Shown: positions 22,371-32,816 of the stretch, one piece after another | How positions within the stretch are numbered: the first letter of the stretch is position 1 | Layout of the letters: each line of letters starts with the position of its first letter | Assembly (NCBI GenBank): GCA_014871385.1 | Contig: CM026426.1 | Coordinates: 70,785,287-70,849,286 of the forward strand | Direction: 5' to 3' | From: Ceratodon purpureus | Lineage: Eukaryota > Streptophyta > Bryopsida > Pseudoditrichales > Ditrichaceae | Length of the DNA: 64,000 nucleotides | Translations under genes and position numbers: made by a program | The notes under the pieces: generated by a model | Told to the model about the DNA's origin: nothing | What the model saw: only the letters and a program-made list of their open reading frames with translations | Databases searched by the model: none

Positions 22371-22770
22371 CATTAGGTGCAAATTCAGGTCACAAAAAGG
22401 CCGTGTAAGCGGCACGTGAGAGAAAAAAACGGGCGCTGCCCGCGTACTTTTTGACATGGCATGTGAGGTGCCACCGTGGTGCCAGCAACCGCCACGGGGG
22501 CTCGAACCAATGACCTCTCCGCGAGGCGTGTGGAGGGCACAAGCTACAGTGCCGGGCTGACACAATCTGACCATTTGGGACCAAACCCCAAGCCGATCAT
22601 TCATGTCTCAACTAATATTCCGAGGACTTTTGTTGTGAGTGCGCCACGCAGTCCTGTGCGGGCAGCAACTCTGGCATCCGCTGCCAGCGGCAGAGGTGCC
22701 CAAAGCAGGGAGTTCACCTAGAAAGGGCAGGCTTACACGGCCTTATTTTGACCCCATTTTGCACCTAATG
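22371..22770. mobile_element. 400-bp foldback/MITE-like element carrying a tRNA-like pol III promoter
   Basis: About 40-nt terminal inverted repeats (22371-22410 and 22731-22770; each begins CATTAGGTGCAAA and ends GGCCGTGTAAGC). It sits inside the integrase reading frame, and removing it rejoins the protein in frame just before WGLDF. Inside, the minus strand has GGTTCGAGCCC (22498-22508), a perfect pol III box B, and ACTGTAGCTTGTGCC (about 22537-22551), a box-A-like word, in the order seen in tRNA-derived SINEs. No perfect target duplication was found. It is either a SINE inside a MITE or a MITE that captured a tRNA-like sequence. Confidence 0.65.
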
Positions 22771-23563
22771 CCAAGGGAGGTATTGATTTAAAAGGGACTT
22801 TGCCCTGGTACTGGAAGTTTGTGGGGGCAATTTGACAAGCATGGCAATTCTTGACATAATTATGGACGTCTTTATGCAACGTGGGCCACCAATATTTGGC
22901 AGTTAAAATTTTCTTGATAGTAGTGTTGTGTCCCTGGTGGCCTTTAGCACGCCCATCATGAAGGTGTGATATGATCTCATGTTGTTGTTCCGTGGCTACC
23001 CAGATTCGGGTCTCTCCGTCAGGTCAACGGCGATAAAGTTGTCCTTGAACGACAGTGTAGGGGAGGGTGCTGCGGATAAAACTGATCTTACAGGTGCCTG
23101 TGAAGTCTATGGGGACTTTGGCGGTGGTCAAATACTGTATATATTGGGATCTCCAGTCCTGGGATGTCTCTGGTGCCACTGTGGCTGCTTGGATATAGGC
23201 GTCATTGAAAGAATCGTCGATGCCGTCTTCAAAGGCCGTGGTGTCTCTTGACAGATAGTCTACTACTATGTGGCCTCTTCGTGGGACATAGATGACCTCA
23301 TAGTCGTATTCCAGCAGGATCATGATCCAGCGTGCAACCCGACCACTAACTAGCGGTTGATTAACCAGGTATGACAAACTTTGGTGATCAACTATGAATC
23401 TGAATTTGTTACCCAATATGTAGTGGCGGAATTTTTTGACAGCGTAGATCATTGCTAAAGCTTCTCGCTCCGTGGTGGAATAATTTTGTTCTGCCGTGTT
23501 TAATAGCCGACTTGCATAAACGACAGGTTGGTCGTGTTTACCGGTTAGGTTTTGGGCGAGCAT
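22771..23563 (-). pseudogene. Gypsy 1 RNase H and integrase zinc-binding region
   Basis: From 23563: [80 protein letters not shown] and VVDYLSRDT, the standard RNase H (RT_RNaseH) series. After a stop near 23024, the HHCC finger is legible in shifted frames: HDGRAKGHQGHNTT, AKYWWPTLHKDVHNYVKNCH and ACQIAPTNFQYQGKVPF. It degrades template RNA during reverse transcription and begins the integrase. It is broken by a stop and frame change. Confidence 0.8.
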
Positions 23564-24680
23564 ACGCCGACGACAACATTAGAAGCATCAGTATGTACGA
23601 GAAACGGTTTGGTCCAATCCGGTTTAACTAATATGGGTGCATTGGAATAGGCTATCTTGATTTCTTCTAACGCTTCTTGAGCTGCAGGTGTCCAATCCTT
23701 GGTTTAACGTTGTATTCGGGGCGGTTATGTGGGCCAATTTCTCTATGTAGATCCTATTGAATTGAGCTAGGCTAAGGAGGCGCTGTACCCCTTTTTGATT
23801 CTTCGGTGGCGTCATGTTGACTATGTCTTGTATTTTCTCTGGATCTGGTAGTTTACCATGTTTACAGACAATATAGCCCAAGATAATGCCGGCGAAAAAA
23901 TAGCAACATGCATTTGTCGGCGTTTAAGCTGACTCTGTTGGATCTACAGGCGTCAAAGACTTGTCCTAAGTGAGAAATGTGGTCTTTCATGGAGCCGTAG
24001 ACTGTACCATCGTCGAGATAGATGCGAAAGAATCATTTCAAAAATGGTCGGAAGATGAGTTTGATCACTCTCTAAAATGTCATGGGTGCATTCTTTGCTC
24101 CGAACCGCATTCTCTTAAATTGGTACGGTCCCCACTCAGTAGAAAAAGCCGTTTTATTTCTGTCTTGGTCGGCCATGGCGACCTGGTAGTACCCCAAATA
24201 ACCGTCTAAGTATGAATACATTTCGTGGCGGGCTACCTCATCAATGATCTCCTCCATGTAAGGTAATAGGTAGTGGTCTTTTCTAGTGGCTGCGTTGAGT
24301 TTGCGAAAATCCACACAGATTCTCAGCGTTCCGTTTTTTTTTGGAATGGTTACCATCGGTGATAACCATGGAGCAGAGTCGACGGGGGAGATGATTTTGG
24401 CTTCCAAGAGCTTAGCTTTGACTCGGGTAGCATAGTTGGGGTTCATTCGGTAGCGGCGTTGCTGGACATGGTGAGCATTGGGTACTAGATCTATCGTATG
24501 CTCCGCTAGTCGACTTGATATCCCTTTTAGATCTTCGTGGCCCCAGGCAAAGATATCGTGGTATTCATGGAATAGCTTAATGGCTGCTTGTTTGAGTTCT
24601 GTCGGGGCCTCTGCGTTGATTTTGACGAACTTAGGTTCGGTTGTGGTGCCTAAATTAACTAACTTTATCTTTGGCGCCAT
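23564..24680 (-). pseudogene. Gypsy 1 reverse transcriptase
   Basis: From 24680: KLFHEYHDIFAWGHEDLKGI, YRMNPNYATRVKAKLLEAKI, WLSPMVTIPKKNGTLRICVD, FRKLNAATRKDHYLLPYMEE, YSYLDGYLGYYQVAMADQDR, KTAFSTEWGPYQFKRMRFGA. A TAG follows at about 24072-24074 and then IYLDDGTVYGSMKDHISHL with the catalytic Y.DD, and YIVCKHGKLPDPEKIQDIVN. Domain order and spacing are canonical for Gypsy. Stops (24072 and in the 23.9-24.05 kb and 23.7 kb stretches) make it a relic. Tether and RNase H follow in the same orientation. Confidence 0.88.
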
Positions 24681-25995
24681 GGGACCAGCCGTTGATAGTG
24701 TGATGTTTTAATGCCTCGGATGCCGGTGGGGCGTTGACCTTGACTGTCTCTTGGACTTCTTGTGTGAATTGTGCAAGGATATCGAATTTTTCCGGCTCTA
24801 GAGCAAGGCTGGCTAAATGGATTTCTGCTAAGGGGACCAAATTTGGGTCGGCTTGGAGTACTAATGCTTCTTGTTCGGGAGATAACCCCTTCAACCATTT
24901 AGTGCCTGCATGGTGTCGTATTTGGTCGGCTTTGGCGCGGGTTACACAGCTGTCAACGGGGATGACAATGGTTTGTCCTTGTCGATGTATACAAATTTGA
25001 TTTTGGGCCCAGTCATGTATGACGTTCAAATCTCTCAACCATGGACGTCCTAGAATTATGGAAAAATTACTTTGATCTGGCATTTCTATGATTACAAATG
25101 TTGCAGGTGTCGTGACGCCATGGGTGGTTATTGCTATTGACGACAATATCCCTAGTGGCGTGACAGGGGCGTCATTGGCCATTCGATGAATGAACTGTGC
25201 GGCTTTGGGAATTGGAAGGCCCAGATTTTCTCTTAGTTGGTTGCTCATGACGTTGACGCCTGAGCTGCCATCGACTAACACATTGGTGAGTTCAAATTGC
25301 CCCAGTTGGAGACGAGTGACCGCAGCAACGGGGTCTAAGGTCGTGGAGTTAACTTCTATGACGTTGGCATCTTTCGGTCGACTAGGGAGAGCGGCCTGTT
25401 GTAGATATTTATGGAATTCTGGACTAATTTGGATGAGTTTGGACAACGTGATGGTGACATTGGTGTTGTCGATTACCTATTGGAGGCTCATCAATTGCAG
25501 CTTTCTAATTCTTCTTGTAGGTCTTTTCGAATCTGGTGTAATCTTTTCCCAATGTTGTGGCGAAAATGGTTTTCTATGTTTGACCACATGATCATCTGAT
25601 TTTCTAGATGGCACAGCCTGCGACATTGTGGATACTGGAGCCGTGGTTATTGCCGCGACCTTAGCCCCTGCGCCATGGACTTCAGTGATGGTGACTCCCC
25701 CTCTCCTTGGCGTCGGTCCCTGGTCATCCTTGGATTGCATGTTGGGGTTTTGTGCTGTTGATGCCCATCGTTGGCGTACAAGGGGGCAGTTAATTCGACG
25801 ATGATGGAGAGACCCGCATTCCCAGTAGCCATCATTGCGTGCTGGTTGGAATGCATTGACTTCAATTTCCTCCGCCTGCATTGCTGCTGTGAAGGTTCTA
25901 GGGCGTCTACTGTCGTCAAGACATGTGTTTCTGTTGGCAAACCAGCATCGCCCACCATGTATCTTTCCACAATTACTACATGGTGCCAAGGTCAC
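24655..25995 (-). pseudogene. Gypsy 1 Gag C-terminus (zinc knuckle) and aspartic protease
   Basis: Segment 25995-25477 has CSNCGKIHGGRC, a CCHC-like knuckle, and CGSLHHRRINC with the first Cys of the pair seemingly lost. Segment 25446-24655 holds the retropepsin: LTNVLVDGSSGVNVMSNQL (active-site D in VDGSSG), ATFVIIEMPDQSNFSIILGR (the ILGRPWL flap-end motif), then VIHDWAQNQICI. In the family this protease matures Gag-Pol. The two segments lie in different frames, separated by a stop near 25477. Confidence 0.82.
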
Positions 25996-26028
25996 TTTGG
26001 TGTCTGGTCGAAGTGTGGGCAGAGGTAG

Positions 26029-26892
26029 TTATAGTGCTTGTAAGTTGTGAAGGGCGCCTAATTCCAAACTGATGTCATTGGCAGCATCCAGGATGTCTTG
26101 TAATTTTTTCACACCGCGGATCACTATACCTTGCTGAATCCACGGTAATAAAACTTTCTTGAACAATTTACAAAGATAATCTTCTTCAGGTTTCTGGTTG
26201 AGTTTTTCAGCGAGTTGTTTAAATCGGTCATAAAATTTGTCAACCGGTTCGTCTTTGTTTTGAGTAATGTTTCCAAGGGCTTGTAGGATCTTTGAGCTAG
26301 TTTTTAGGTTCCAAAATTTGTGCAAGAAACTAGCCTCCATTTTTTCCCACGTTGTCAGAGGGTGTTTGGTTTCGAAGTCGATATACCAATTGATGTGGTT
26401 CCTTTGTAACGTCGTTCCAAATATGTTTTGGAGGTCTGCTGGATTGGTTATTCCGTTGGTTCTGGCTATGACTTTAAACCTTTGTATGTCCCAATCAGGA
26501 TCGGCGGAGTCATCAAACACCGGGTAAGGGATTTTGGGTAACTTTGTGAAATGATCATGACTCCCCATACTATGGGATGTGGCCGCTGTTGGGTTTTCTC
26601 TTGGAATAGTGGCCTACGTTAGTACCTCTGCTCGTATTTGAGAGGCTTGCCCCGCAAGGTCCAGGTGTGGTCCGTCTAGTGTCCCCGGGGTCTTACTACT
26701 CTGTAGGTTCTGATACTGCACACTGAGCATTTCCAGTTTGGCATTGGTGGCGTCATTTTTTGAAGCGAGGTCCGTCATCTGTTGTCTCATCCATTGCAGA
26801 AGTTCTTTGGTACCTTCAAGGTCGTCCAGTACTGTAGTATCTTTGCCTTTATTGACCCGGGTTGCGTCGGCAACAAATTTTCTTAAAGGCAT
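26029..26892 (-). pseudogene. Gypsy 1 Gag (retrotrans_gag) N-terminal and capsid part
   Basis: Starts at the ATG at 26892 (MPLRKFVADATRV), about 55 nt 3' of the primer site. An N-terminal helical region (WMRQQMTDLASKNDATNAKL) leads to the capsid-like domain: FDDSADPDWDIQRFKVIART, NWYIDFETKHPLTTWEKMEA, FLHKFWNLKTSSKILQALGN and DEPVDKFYDRFKQLAEKLNQ, the standard retrotrans_gag pattern. A stop near 26614 splits it; the second part, 26568-26029, is open in the same element. It forms the particle core. Confidence 0.85.
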
Positions 26893-26946
26893 GGTTTTAG
26901 AAGCTAACGGCGTCCTGAATTTCCTTTGTTCACAATTCCATCTCCA

Positions 26947-26958
26947 GCATGGTCGCCA
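26947..26958 (-). promoter_or_regulatory. Primer-binding site of Gypsy 1
   Basis: Minus-strand TGGCGACCATGC lies 3 nt inside the 5' LTR. It starts with TGG, complementary to a tRNA CCA end. The same 12-mer follows the 5' LTR of Gypsy 2 (37847-37858), so both use the same primer tRNA, which I cannot name. Confidence 0.75.
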
Positions 26959-26961
26959 AAA

Positions 26962-27627
26962 TGTTAGCCGGGATCCTGTCGATGGAGAGTGTGAACGCAG
27001 GAAGGAAACTAAAAATACTGTAGACGGGGGTACTGGGTTGAGGTTGATACCCGGCTGACCAGGTAGTTGGTCGTCAAGGCCGGGTGTCTTGAGTCTGGGA
27101 CAGTGGAGTCTTAGGTTTTGGAGAAAAGAGTCTCGGTGTGGTGAGGTGAGGGAAAGACTAGCGAGTTGCTGGCCTCGGTGAGGAGTTTCTGTAGGAAGAT
27201 CAAGCTGATCTCAGGGGCGTCACAGTTTCCATGGAGTCAAGGGAGTCAGAGGAGGCATTTGGTGTGTGTGAGCGTGAGAGAAACAACTTGAGGCAATAGT
27301 AGTAGGGAGTAGAGAATAGTAGAAAACAGCGAACATGCAAGAAACAAGCAATAGCAGCAAAACAGAACGAGAGAGGAAGTAATGATCGAATGGGTTGTCT
27401 TTTAGAAGTAGCTCCAAGTGCTGTGAGTACAAAATGGAAAGCTGACTTTCCTTGGTGCTATGGCCGGCAACTAACCTAGCACTACGCTCTAGTGAAAATC
27501 CGAGAGCAATACCCTAACTTCGATCCTTTTTATACTATTCGGGGACGCCCTTAGAAGACGCTGTGACTCCAAGTCCCTACCGCCGGTGCCGTCCACGACT
27601 CGAGTTGGAGTAGCCTCCGAGGTAACA
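26962..27627 (-). repeat. 5' LTR of Gypsy element 1
   Basis: 666 bp, near-identical to 17362-18027. In element orientation it begins TGTTACC and ends GGCTAACA, followed by the primer site. Confidence 0.92.
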
Positions 27628-27639
27628 ATCTTCATAGCT

Positions 27640-27935
27640 TACAGTCCTCTAGGCACTCGGTTTCGCCGGTCATGATGGTGTTATACAATCTTCCATGTTA
27701 CCTACTGACCAAAAGGTTTTTCATAAGTCTTAGTATGATTATTCCTAGGCCATCCTCTCCGTCAAAGGATACCATAGATGTTTATCTGCAGCCGCTAGTT
27801 CACGAATTTAAGAAACTTTAGAAAGGCATTTTAGCAGTCGATATATCTGAGCCCAAAGAACCTAGACGTAGTTTCAAGTTACGAGGCATGCTAATATAGA
27901 CAATACATGACTACCCAGCTATTACCTGACCAAGG
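27640..27935 (+). pseudogene. CACTA (En/Spm) transposase fragment, tnp2-like
   Basis: The plus strand directly right of the Gypsy 1 LTR encodes VLYNLPCYLLTKRFFISLSM, IIPRPSSPSKDTIDVYLQPL, VHEFKKL, TAG, KGILAVDISEP, RSFKLRGMLI, TAG, TIHDYPAIT. This is the tnp2 core 'nYNLPPwl....f..LsllIPGP.sPg.diDvyLqPLi.EL..LW..Gv..yD' and 'lLWTi.DfPA'. Both TAGs stand where the family has W. Upstream AYSPLG fits the preceding segment. Only about 100 residues survive; no CACTA terminal repeats are visible. It is opposite in strand to the flanking hAT pieces. Confidence 0.75.
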
Positions 27936-28206
27936 TATTCGGAAGTATAGAAGACTTGGAAGGAGCAGTAAAGACGTGGAAGGTGGCAAACTCCAGTTCT
28001 AGCGCTGGTAGTGTTAGTGACAACAAGGACTCCTAGGCAGTATCGAGTAATATAAAGCTATAGTACTTTACAAAATGGGGACTCCATAGTTTTGTATGAG
28101 TCGAGGTTCGGTCTTAGAGAGTAGACTCTAGTTTTTTTATACCCCTTCGCTTCGGTCTTGGGATCCATGGCGCACCGTGACCACTCTGGAGACACTTCTT
28201 CTAATA

Positions 28207-29548
28207 CTAAGTAAACTGGTTTCCTTGTATGACTCGATTGTTCGTTGAGAAAAAGCAAGGGTCTCCTTGGAGACTGTACACGTGATCCTTGGGGTTGCTC
28301 ATTGTAACCCATGCCTTGCCCATTGCGGGCTGGTTACCATCGAACGTTCTCAGAGCTACCAGGGCTGGTTTCACTAGGTTCTTGAAGTTCTCACACTGAT
28401 GCCAGAATCCATCATCATGGATTGTTTGACGCACTAGGCTTGCACGTGCATGATTACGCACCTCCTCGGCTTGATTGAATAGACCATTGACATAATCAAA
28501 CCACTCCGGTGCCATGACCACTCTGCTCCAGGGCAAATTTAACGTCCATAAGGCGGTCTATCATCAGATAGTTACATGCGAATCTGGTTTCACCGGGAAC
28601 CACCAAGGACAACTTTGGTGAATGTTGGCAGAAAAGGGCCATAGGAACATGATGTTTCCTTATGTAATGACACATGTGTTTAGCTTTGGCGACCAAATCG
28701 ATCACAAATTGTTCCTTCCCTCAATCCTCTAGGAGGAGATCTAGAATATGGGCAAAACATTCCTGCTTGTACATATGGGGAAATTCCCTTAGGATATTAT
28801 CCATGGCGCGAAGCATGTTGCTTGCGTCGTCCGTACAAATTTGGACAACATTTTGAGGGCCAATTTCTCGAATATAATTCGTCATCTGTCCCGCAATGTA
28901 TCCTATGGACTTCTTCTTGCTAGTCGTATCAACAGAACCAAGAAATACACCGCCTGTCAGACATACAAGCATGACATTCATCAGTGGTCGGCGATTCACA
29001 TTATCCCAGCCATCTGAACAAATGGTAGCCTCGTATTACTCAAATGACATTTTCGTACGTTCATCAACCTTTGCCTTGATTTGCTTCTTTTTTTCCTTGA
29101 TGTGCGTTGTTCGCATCGCGTTATAAGAAGGGGGATTGTAGTCAAATCCGGCAGTCGACGTTGTGCTCACCGCCTTTATAAATGTTGGGTGCTTGGCCAC
29201 GTTGTATGCTACATTGGCTTTGTAAAAGAAGGATGCCCACAACATGTCCAGCTCCTTTTGCTTGGAGATCTAGAATGCTTCATTCATGTCTTGTTGCCGC
29301 AAGCTCCTTGTGGTATTCGAACTGGCCCTACAAGGCGCCGCACTACAATCAATTTTGTCCTCTTCGGTATCATTGTAAAAGGGTTCAGTTCAACCGTACA
29401 GAGTGCCGTGTGTGGAAGCACTAGTACATGGACGTTGAACTGGTGCTGAGAATGTTGGCCTCATACCATCCATCTCCTCCGGTGTCAAGAGGTCGAGAAT
29501 CCTTCCACCGAAAAACTGAAACTTCCTCTCCACTAAAGTAGGTGCCAT
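28207..29548 (-). pseudogene. hAT transposase, N-terminal and catalytic-region piece (DUF659-like)
   Basis: From the ATG at 29548 (MAPTLVERKFQFFGGRILDL) a broken frame runs through MLWASFFYKANVAYNVAKHP, FDYNPPSYNAMRTTHIKEKK, NRRPLMNVMLVCLTGGVFLG, VDTTSKKKSIGYIAGQMTNY, VVQICTDDASNMLRAMDNIL and FPHMYKQECFAHILDLLLED, then VVPGETRFACNYLMIDRLM. This follows the plant hAT/DUF659 layout: '..a.P.F....y..PS...r', 'gW.....rpl.N.m......g..fl.s.D.s', 'vvqv.tDNa.n...a', 'C.aH.l.l.l.d', 't.W.S....l'. Stops and frame changes abound. The dimerisation end of the same gene lies at 17.1-17.4 kb, separated by Gypsy 1 and the CACTA piece. Confidence 0.82.
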
Positions 29549-30353
29549 TTGGCAAACCCTCAAGGGATTAGGCTAATCTCAACCGTAATGCTAAAGGCAC
29601 CTAGCCTTCACATACAAAGGAGTCTTCCTACTAGACACACATTGGGCTTCCTTAATTGACAGTGATCCTTGCTTTAGCTTGACCCTAAACCATGGTGCCC
29701 ACTCTCTTGTACCAAGTCTGGGGACGGCTGTAGACAATGCAACTGCTTCAACCGGTTCAACCGCTTCAACCGGTTCCATAGTGAATGATAAGGAAACACA
29801 CCCCGCTGATTGGACCAGTAGAACCTGAAAATTATTATCTGATATAATTTAGTGTGTCTGAAAAATGCTTGACAAATTGAATTATGGAGAGAAGAATTTT
29901 TACATTCCCCCCACCCAAACCAAGTGTCTCCCCAAGCTACTAGTTTCAAGCAAGGAGCCCTCAAGGAGACCCAGGACATGAAATACGCAAGGAGGTAAGG
30001 TGGATGTCAAATCAAGAGGGCAATTTCTATACTGCCGCCCTCTCTCGGGCCAGTGCTGCCCGGACGGGCGCGCGTGCACTGTGCAGATCCGGCGCGCTCT
30101 ATAGCCGAAGGGTGGGCGCAGGAGGCTGCTCGCGAGTGCAGGCCGTGCGATAAATGGTACCAAAAAAACGGGGGACCTATGCAAGGAGAATAATAGCGTC
30201 TTGGAAATCATGAACAAATCCAGAAAGAAAATTAACATCCATTGTTTCAGTTTAACAAACATCAAACGTATCAATGTAACCCTAAACCAATCTCATTCTC
30301 TATGCCTTCTACACGTATTTATATTCTGATATCTTTTTACAAAAACGTAGTCT
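29549..30353. other. Gene-less stretch upstream of the hAT transposase
   Basis: No convincing coding sequence. 30.04-30.15 kb is unusually GC-rich and contains GGGCGCGCGTGC-like words similar to the subterminal GC-rich arrays of the hAT element. It may hold the transposase promoter (minus strand) and the 3' end of the RING-like gene. Confidence 0.4.
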
Positions 30354-32213
30354 TTATTCATTGATCTCCACGACGTCACGTGCAGAGGAACTCAATCCAC
30401 CTTCATCGTGTCGTGCCCGAGAGCTTCCCGGTGCACTACTTTCTGCCCCATCTCCAACAATGAGTTTCCGCTTGGCAGAACGAGTTCTCTTAGCTGGGCC
30501 ATCTGCTCCAAGTATTGCTTCCATGAAGCTGGTCTCCCGCATTCGACGGAGCACTTTAAGGGTCTCCGGACTATGTTCTTTGCATAGGAAATCCTCGGCT
30601 ACTCCCCCGATCTATCCATTCGGATTCCACCATGTTCAAGGAACTAGCGATGTGGAGTTCGGTTTTGGTCATTTGATGCAGCTCCTTGTGCTGATCCGCA
30701 ACTAGTTTCCCTCTGGAATTCCACTTAATTCCAAAAGGATGAGCGCCGTATTGGAATGTCTTGTTTTCTTCATCCCAGTACCCACCAAGCGTTTGGTAAA
30801 AAAAGCTCCTCCTTCCCTCGATTTTTTCTTCAGTCTCACAGCGTGTGAGCGTGTGGCAGATCCTTACAATCTCCTTAGGATTCGTGTCCCACCTCCACTG
30901 CGCGCTCATTTCATTCTTGTAGGTCGCGTGCTTTCCGATAAGCCAATTCCAAATCAAATCCTCACCCCACTTGTCCGGATATTCAGGAGTATTTTCCTCA
31001 TTTTGCTCCCAATGAGGTGGCATACAGGTCTCCAAGCCGAACTGCTCATAAAAACGCTTCTGGAAGGGGGACTTACATATTGCACACCACCGACGTATCA
31101 TGGCATGGGAAATCAAGCACATTGGATGATACATGTAGTGACAGGATCCCAATGACCAGCCTCCCTCTGGACCAAATGGATTGGTACAAATGGGACACTT
31201 GGTTCCATCCAACACATACTTCTGTGGATTGGGCCAGAGCAATCTTCGCTCTGTATTCTCAGGGATTTCTCATTAGATGTTGCGGTCTTGTACTCCCACC
31301 CCAACTGCATCCAATCTTTATCCTTACTATTCATTGGTAAGTCGACAAGAAACATAACATCCTCATGTGCCCACGATGTTAGTCCGAATTCCCTCCTGGA
31401 GTTCGTCTTGAGGTAGTCATGGTCAATCTTTTGGAACTCATTGTAGATCTGTCTGTGAGGATCAACGTTCAGAATGCATGCAATCTTCCATTGGTAGTAT
31501 TGTTTGCTCATCTAGATCAGATACGTCTTGAGCATCTCGTTGGTAGCTTGCAATTCAGAGGCATTACTTACAGAGGGGACCATGGGAGGAATCGCTGACA
31601 TGTGAAATGACAAAGAATCGTCCGTCTCTTGAGAATCCACGAACATGACTTGCTGCTCGGGGGGGTGCATCACTTGACTTGTTGATGCGAATGGGATCAT
31701 TGGCCTACGAGGAACACGAACAGGGGTATCTTCCAAGACACCGTGCGTGGCCGAATCAATGAAGGCATTCATTTGAGCCTCATTCATTCCAGGGCTTCCA
31801 GGGAGTGGAACGTGGCTTTCCTCGGGTACCCTAATCGACTTCCTAGCAGATTTAAGTTGCTCAATCTCTTCATTCTACCTATGAATAATCTCATTCATCC
31901 TATCAACTTCTTCTATCATGTTCTGGATTGTCTTCTCCATCTCAGCAATTATCGCAATTTTTCCGTTGAGGTGATTAAGCAATGTGTCGCCTTGCTCGTC
32001 TTGGGCATCATCCCATGTTATTGTAGCCTCCAACTTATTTGCAAACCTAGCGTCCTCATCTTCACTTACATTGCTCGGGCCTGCAATCTGTGGAATCAAT
32101 TCAAGAGGAGCTACATCAACATTGCTTGGGCCCCCAACGATTGCTAGAGGAGGCTGAACACCAACATCCACCCCACTAGGATTTGTTGGCGGAGCACGAT
32201 TCCTCGTCGACAA
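30354..32213 (-). pseudogene. Coiled-coil / RING-like zinc-finger protein (copy 2), body
   Basis: The minus strand carries, in order: a Pro/acidic N-terminal part (NRAPPTNPSGVDVGVQPPLA), a short coiled coil (EMEKTIQNMIEEVDRMNEII), a disordered part (RVPRRPMIPFASTSQVMHPP), YYQWKIACILNVDPHRQIYN, the zinc module KCPICTNPFGPEGGWSLGSC, MYHPMCLISHAMIRRWCAIC, then PPHWEQNEENTPEYPDKWGE, a W/aromatic-rich domain, and a basic C-terminus (AKRTRSAKRKLIV). C..C...FG.EG...LG.C....H..C..........C..C fits a RING-like cross-brace. Stops or frame changes occur near 31870, 31512, 31250 and 30570. The upstream part lies beyond element A (35.7-36.25 kb). It is unrecognised outside this family. Confidence 0.5.
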
Positions 32214-32608
32214 ACACGCAGCAAGGGTTGTGGAAAGTGATTTCCACGGTTGGCACTCCGGAGTACAAATTCCGGTGGAAAAAAATGATAAAGTTTAAAA
32301 ATTTTGTGTTAGAAACACAGAAGTATTAAGTAGATATATGTTACAACCGGTTAAGACGATTGGGTGAATGAATAAGAGAACCAGAAGGGCAACCGGTCCA
32401 GATCTGGTCGTATGGAGCCGGATAAGAGGGAGCAGCGTCTATGCAACGGAACCCTGACAAAGCAGACTTAGGGCGACAGGCGGAGGGTGTGATTCACGCG
32501 AGAAAGATGGCTGTGACAATTAATGCGCCGCCGGCAGCGACCGTCCAATGATGAAGGGCTAGGACCGTCTGCCATGATGAGCTACGAAGGGGTTGAGGTG
32601 AGTGAGGG

Positions 32609-32616
32609 TATAAAAG
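32609..32616 (+). promoter_or_regulatory. TATA box of element A
   Basis: TATAAAAG, 201 nt upstream of the start codon at 32817. The equivalent box in element B is at 60144-60151, in the shared context GTATAAAAGG, which supports a conserved pol II promoter. Confidence 0.6.
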
Positions 32617-32816
32617 GAGGAAGGGCAACCGTGCTCCTCCTTACTTTTGTCGTTTTGTGAAGCGGCGGATCCTTGTGCTCCTCAGCGTAGTTCGCATTAC
32701 GAGTAAGGACGGTAGGAGAGAGACGGTGAGACGGAAGTGTTTCCATTAGTCGAGGGACTGTGGGAAGATTCGTGCGTGCAGGTGTTACCAAAGTGACCGT
32801 GAGGACGTTTAGCAGT

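Larger units (their letters stand above)
17362..27627 (-). mobile_element. Gypsy (Metaviridae) LTR retrotransposon 1, 10.27 kb, degenerate
   Basis: Two direct LTRs of exactly 666 bp (17362-18027 and 26962-27627), bounded on the plus strand by TGTTA...TAACA. Internal order on the minus strand is primer site, gag, zinc knuckle, protease, reverse transcriptase, RNase H, integrase, then a separate accessory ORF, purine tract and 3' LTR. The LTRs differ at only a handful of positions. No matching 5-bp duplication flanks it (ACCCA left, ATCTT right), and the flanks belong to different elements (hAT left, CACTA right), so the outer ends were rearranged. It was later hit by a solo LTR and a 400-bp foldback element. 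Confidence 0.9.

Noticed and set aside
22500-22552. Box A/box B sequence as a genuine tRNA gene
   Set aside because: No cloverleaf with paired acceptor arm could be built, box A is a poor match, and the sequence lies within a foldback element inside a retrotransposon, so a tRNA-derived SINE-like origin is more likely.
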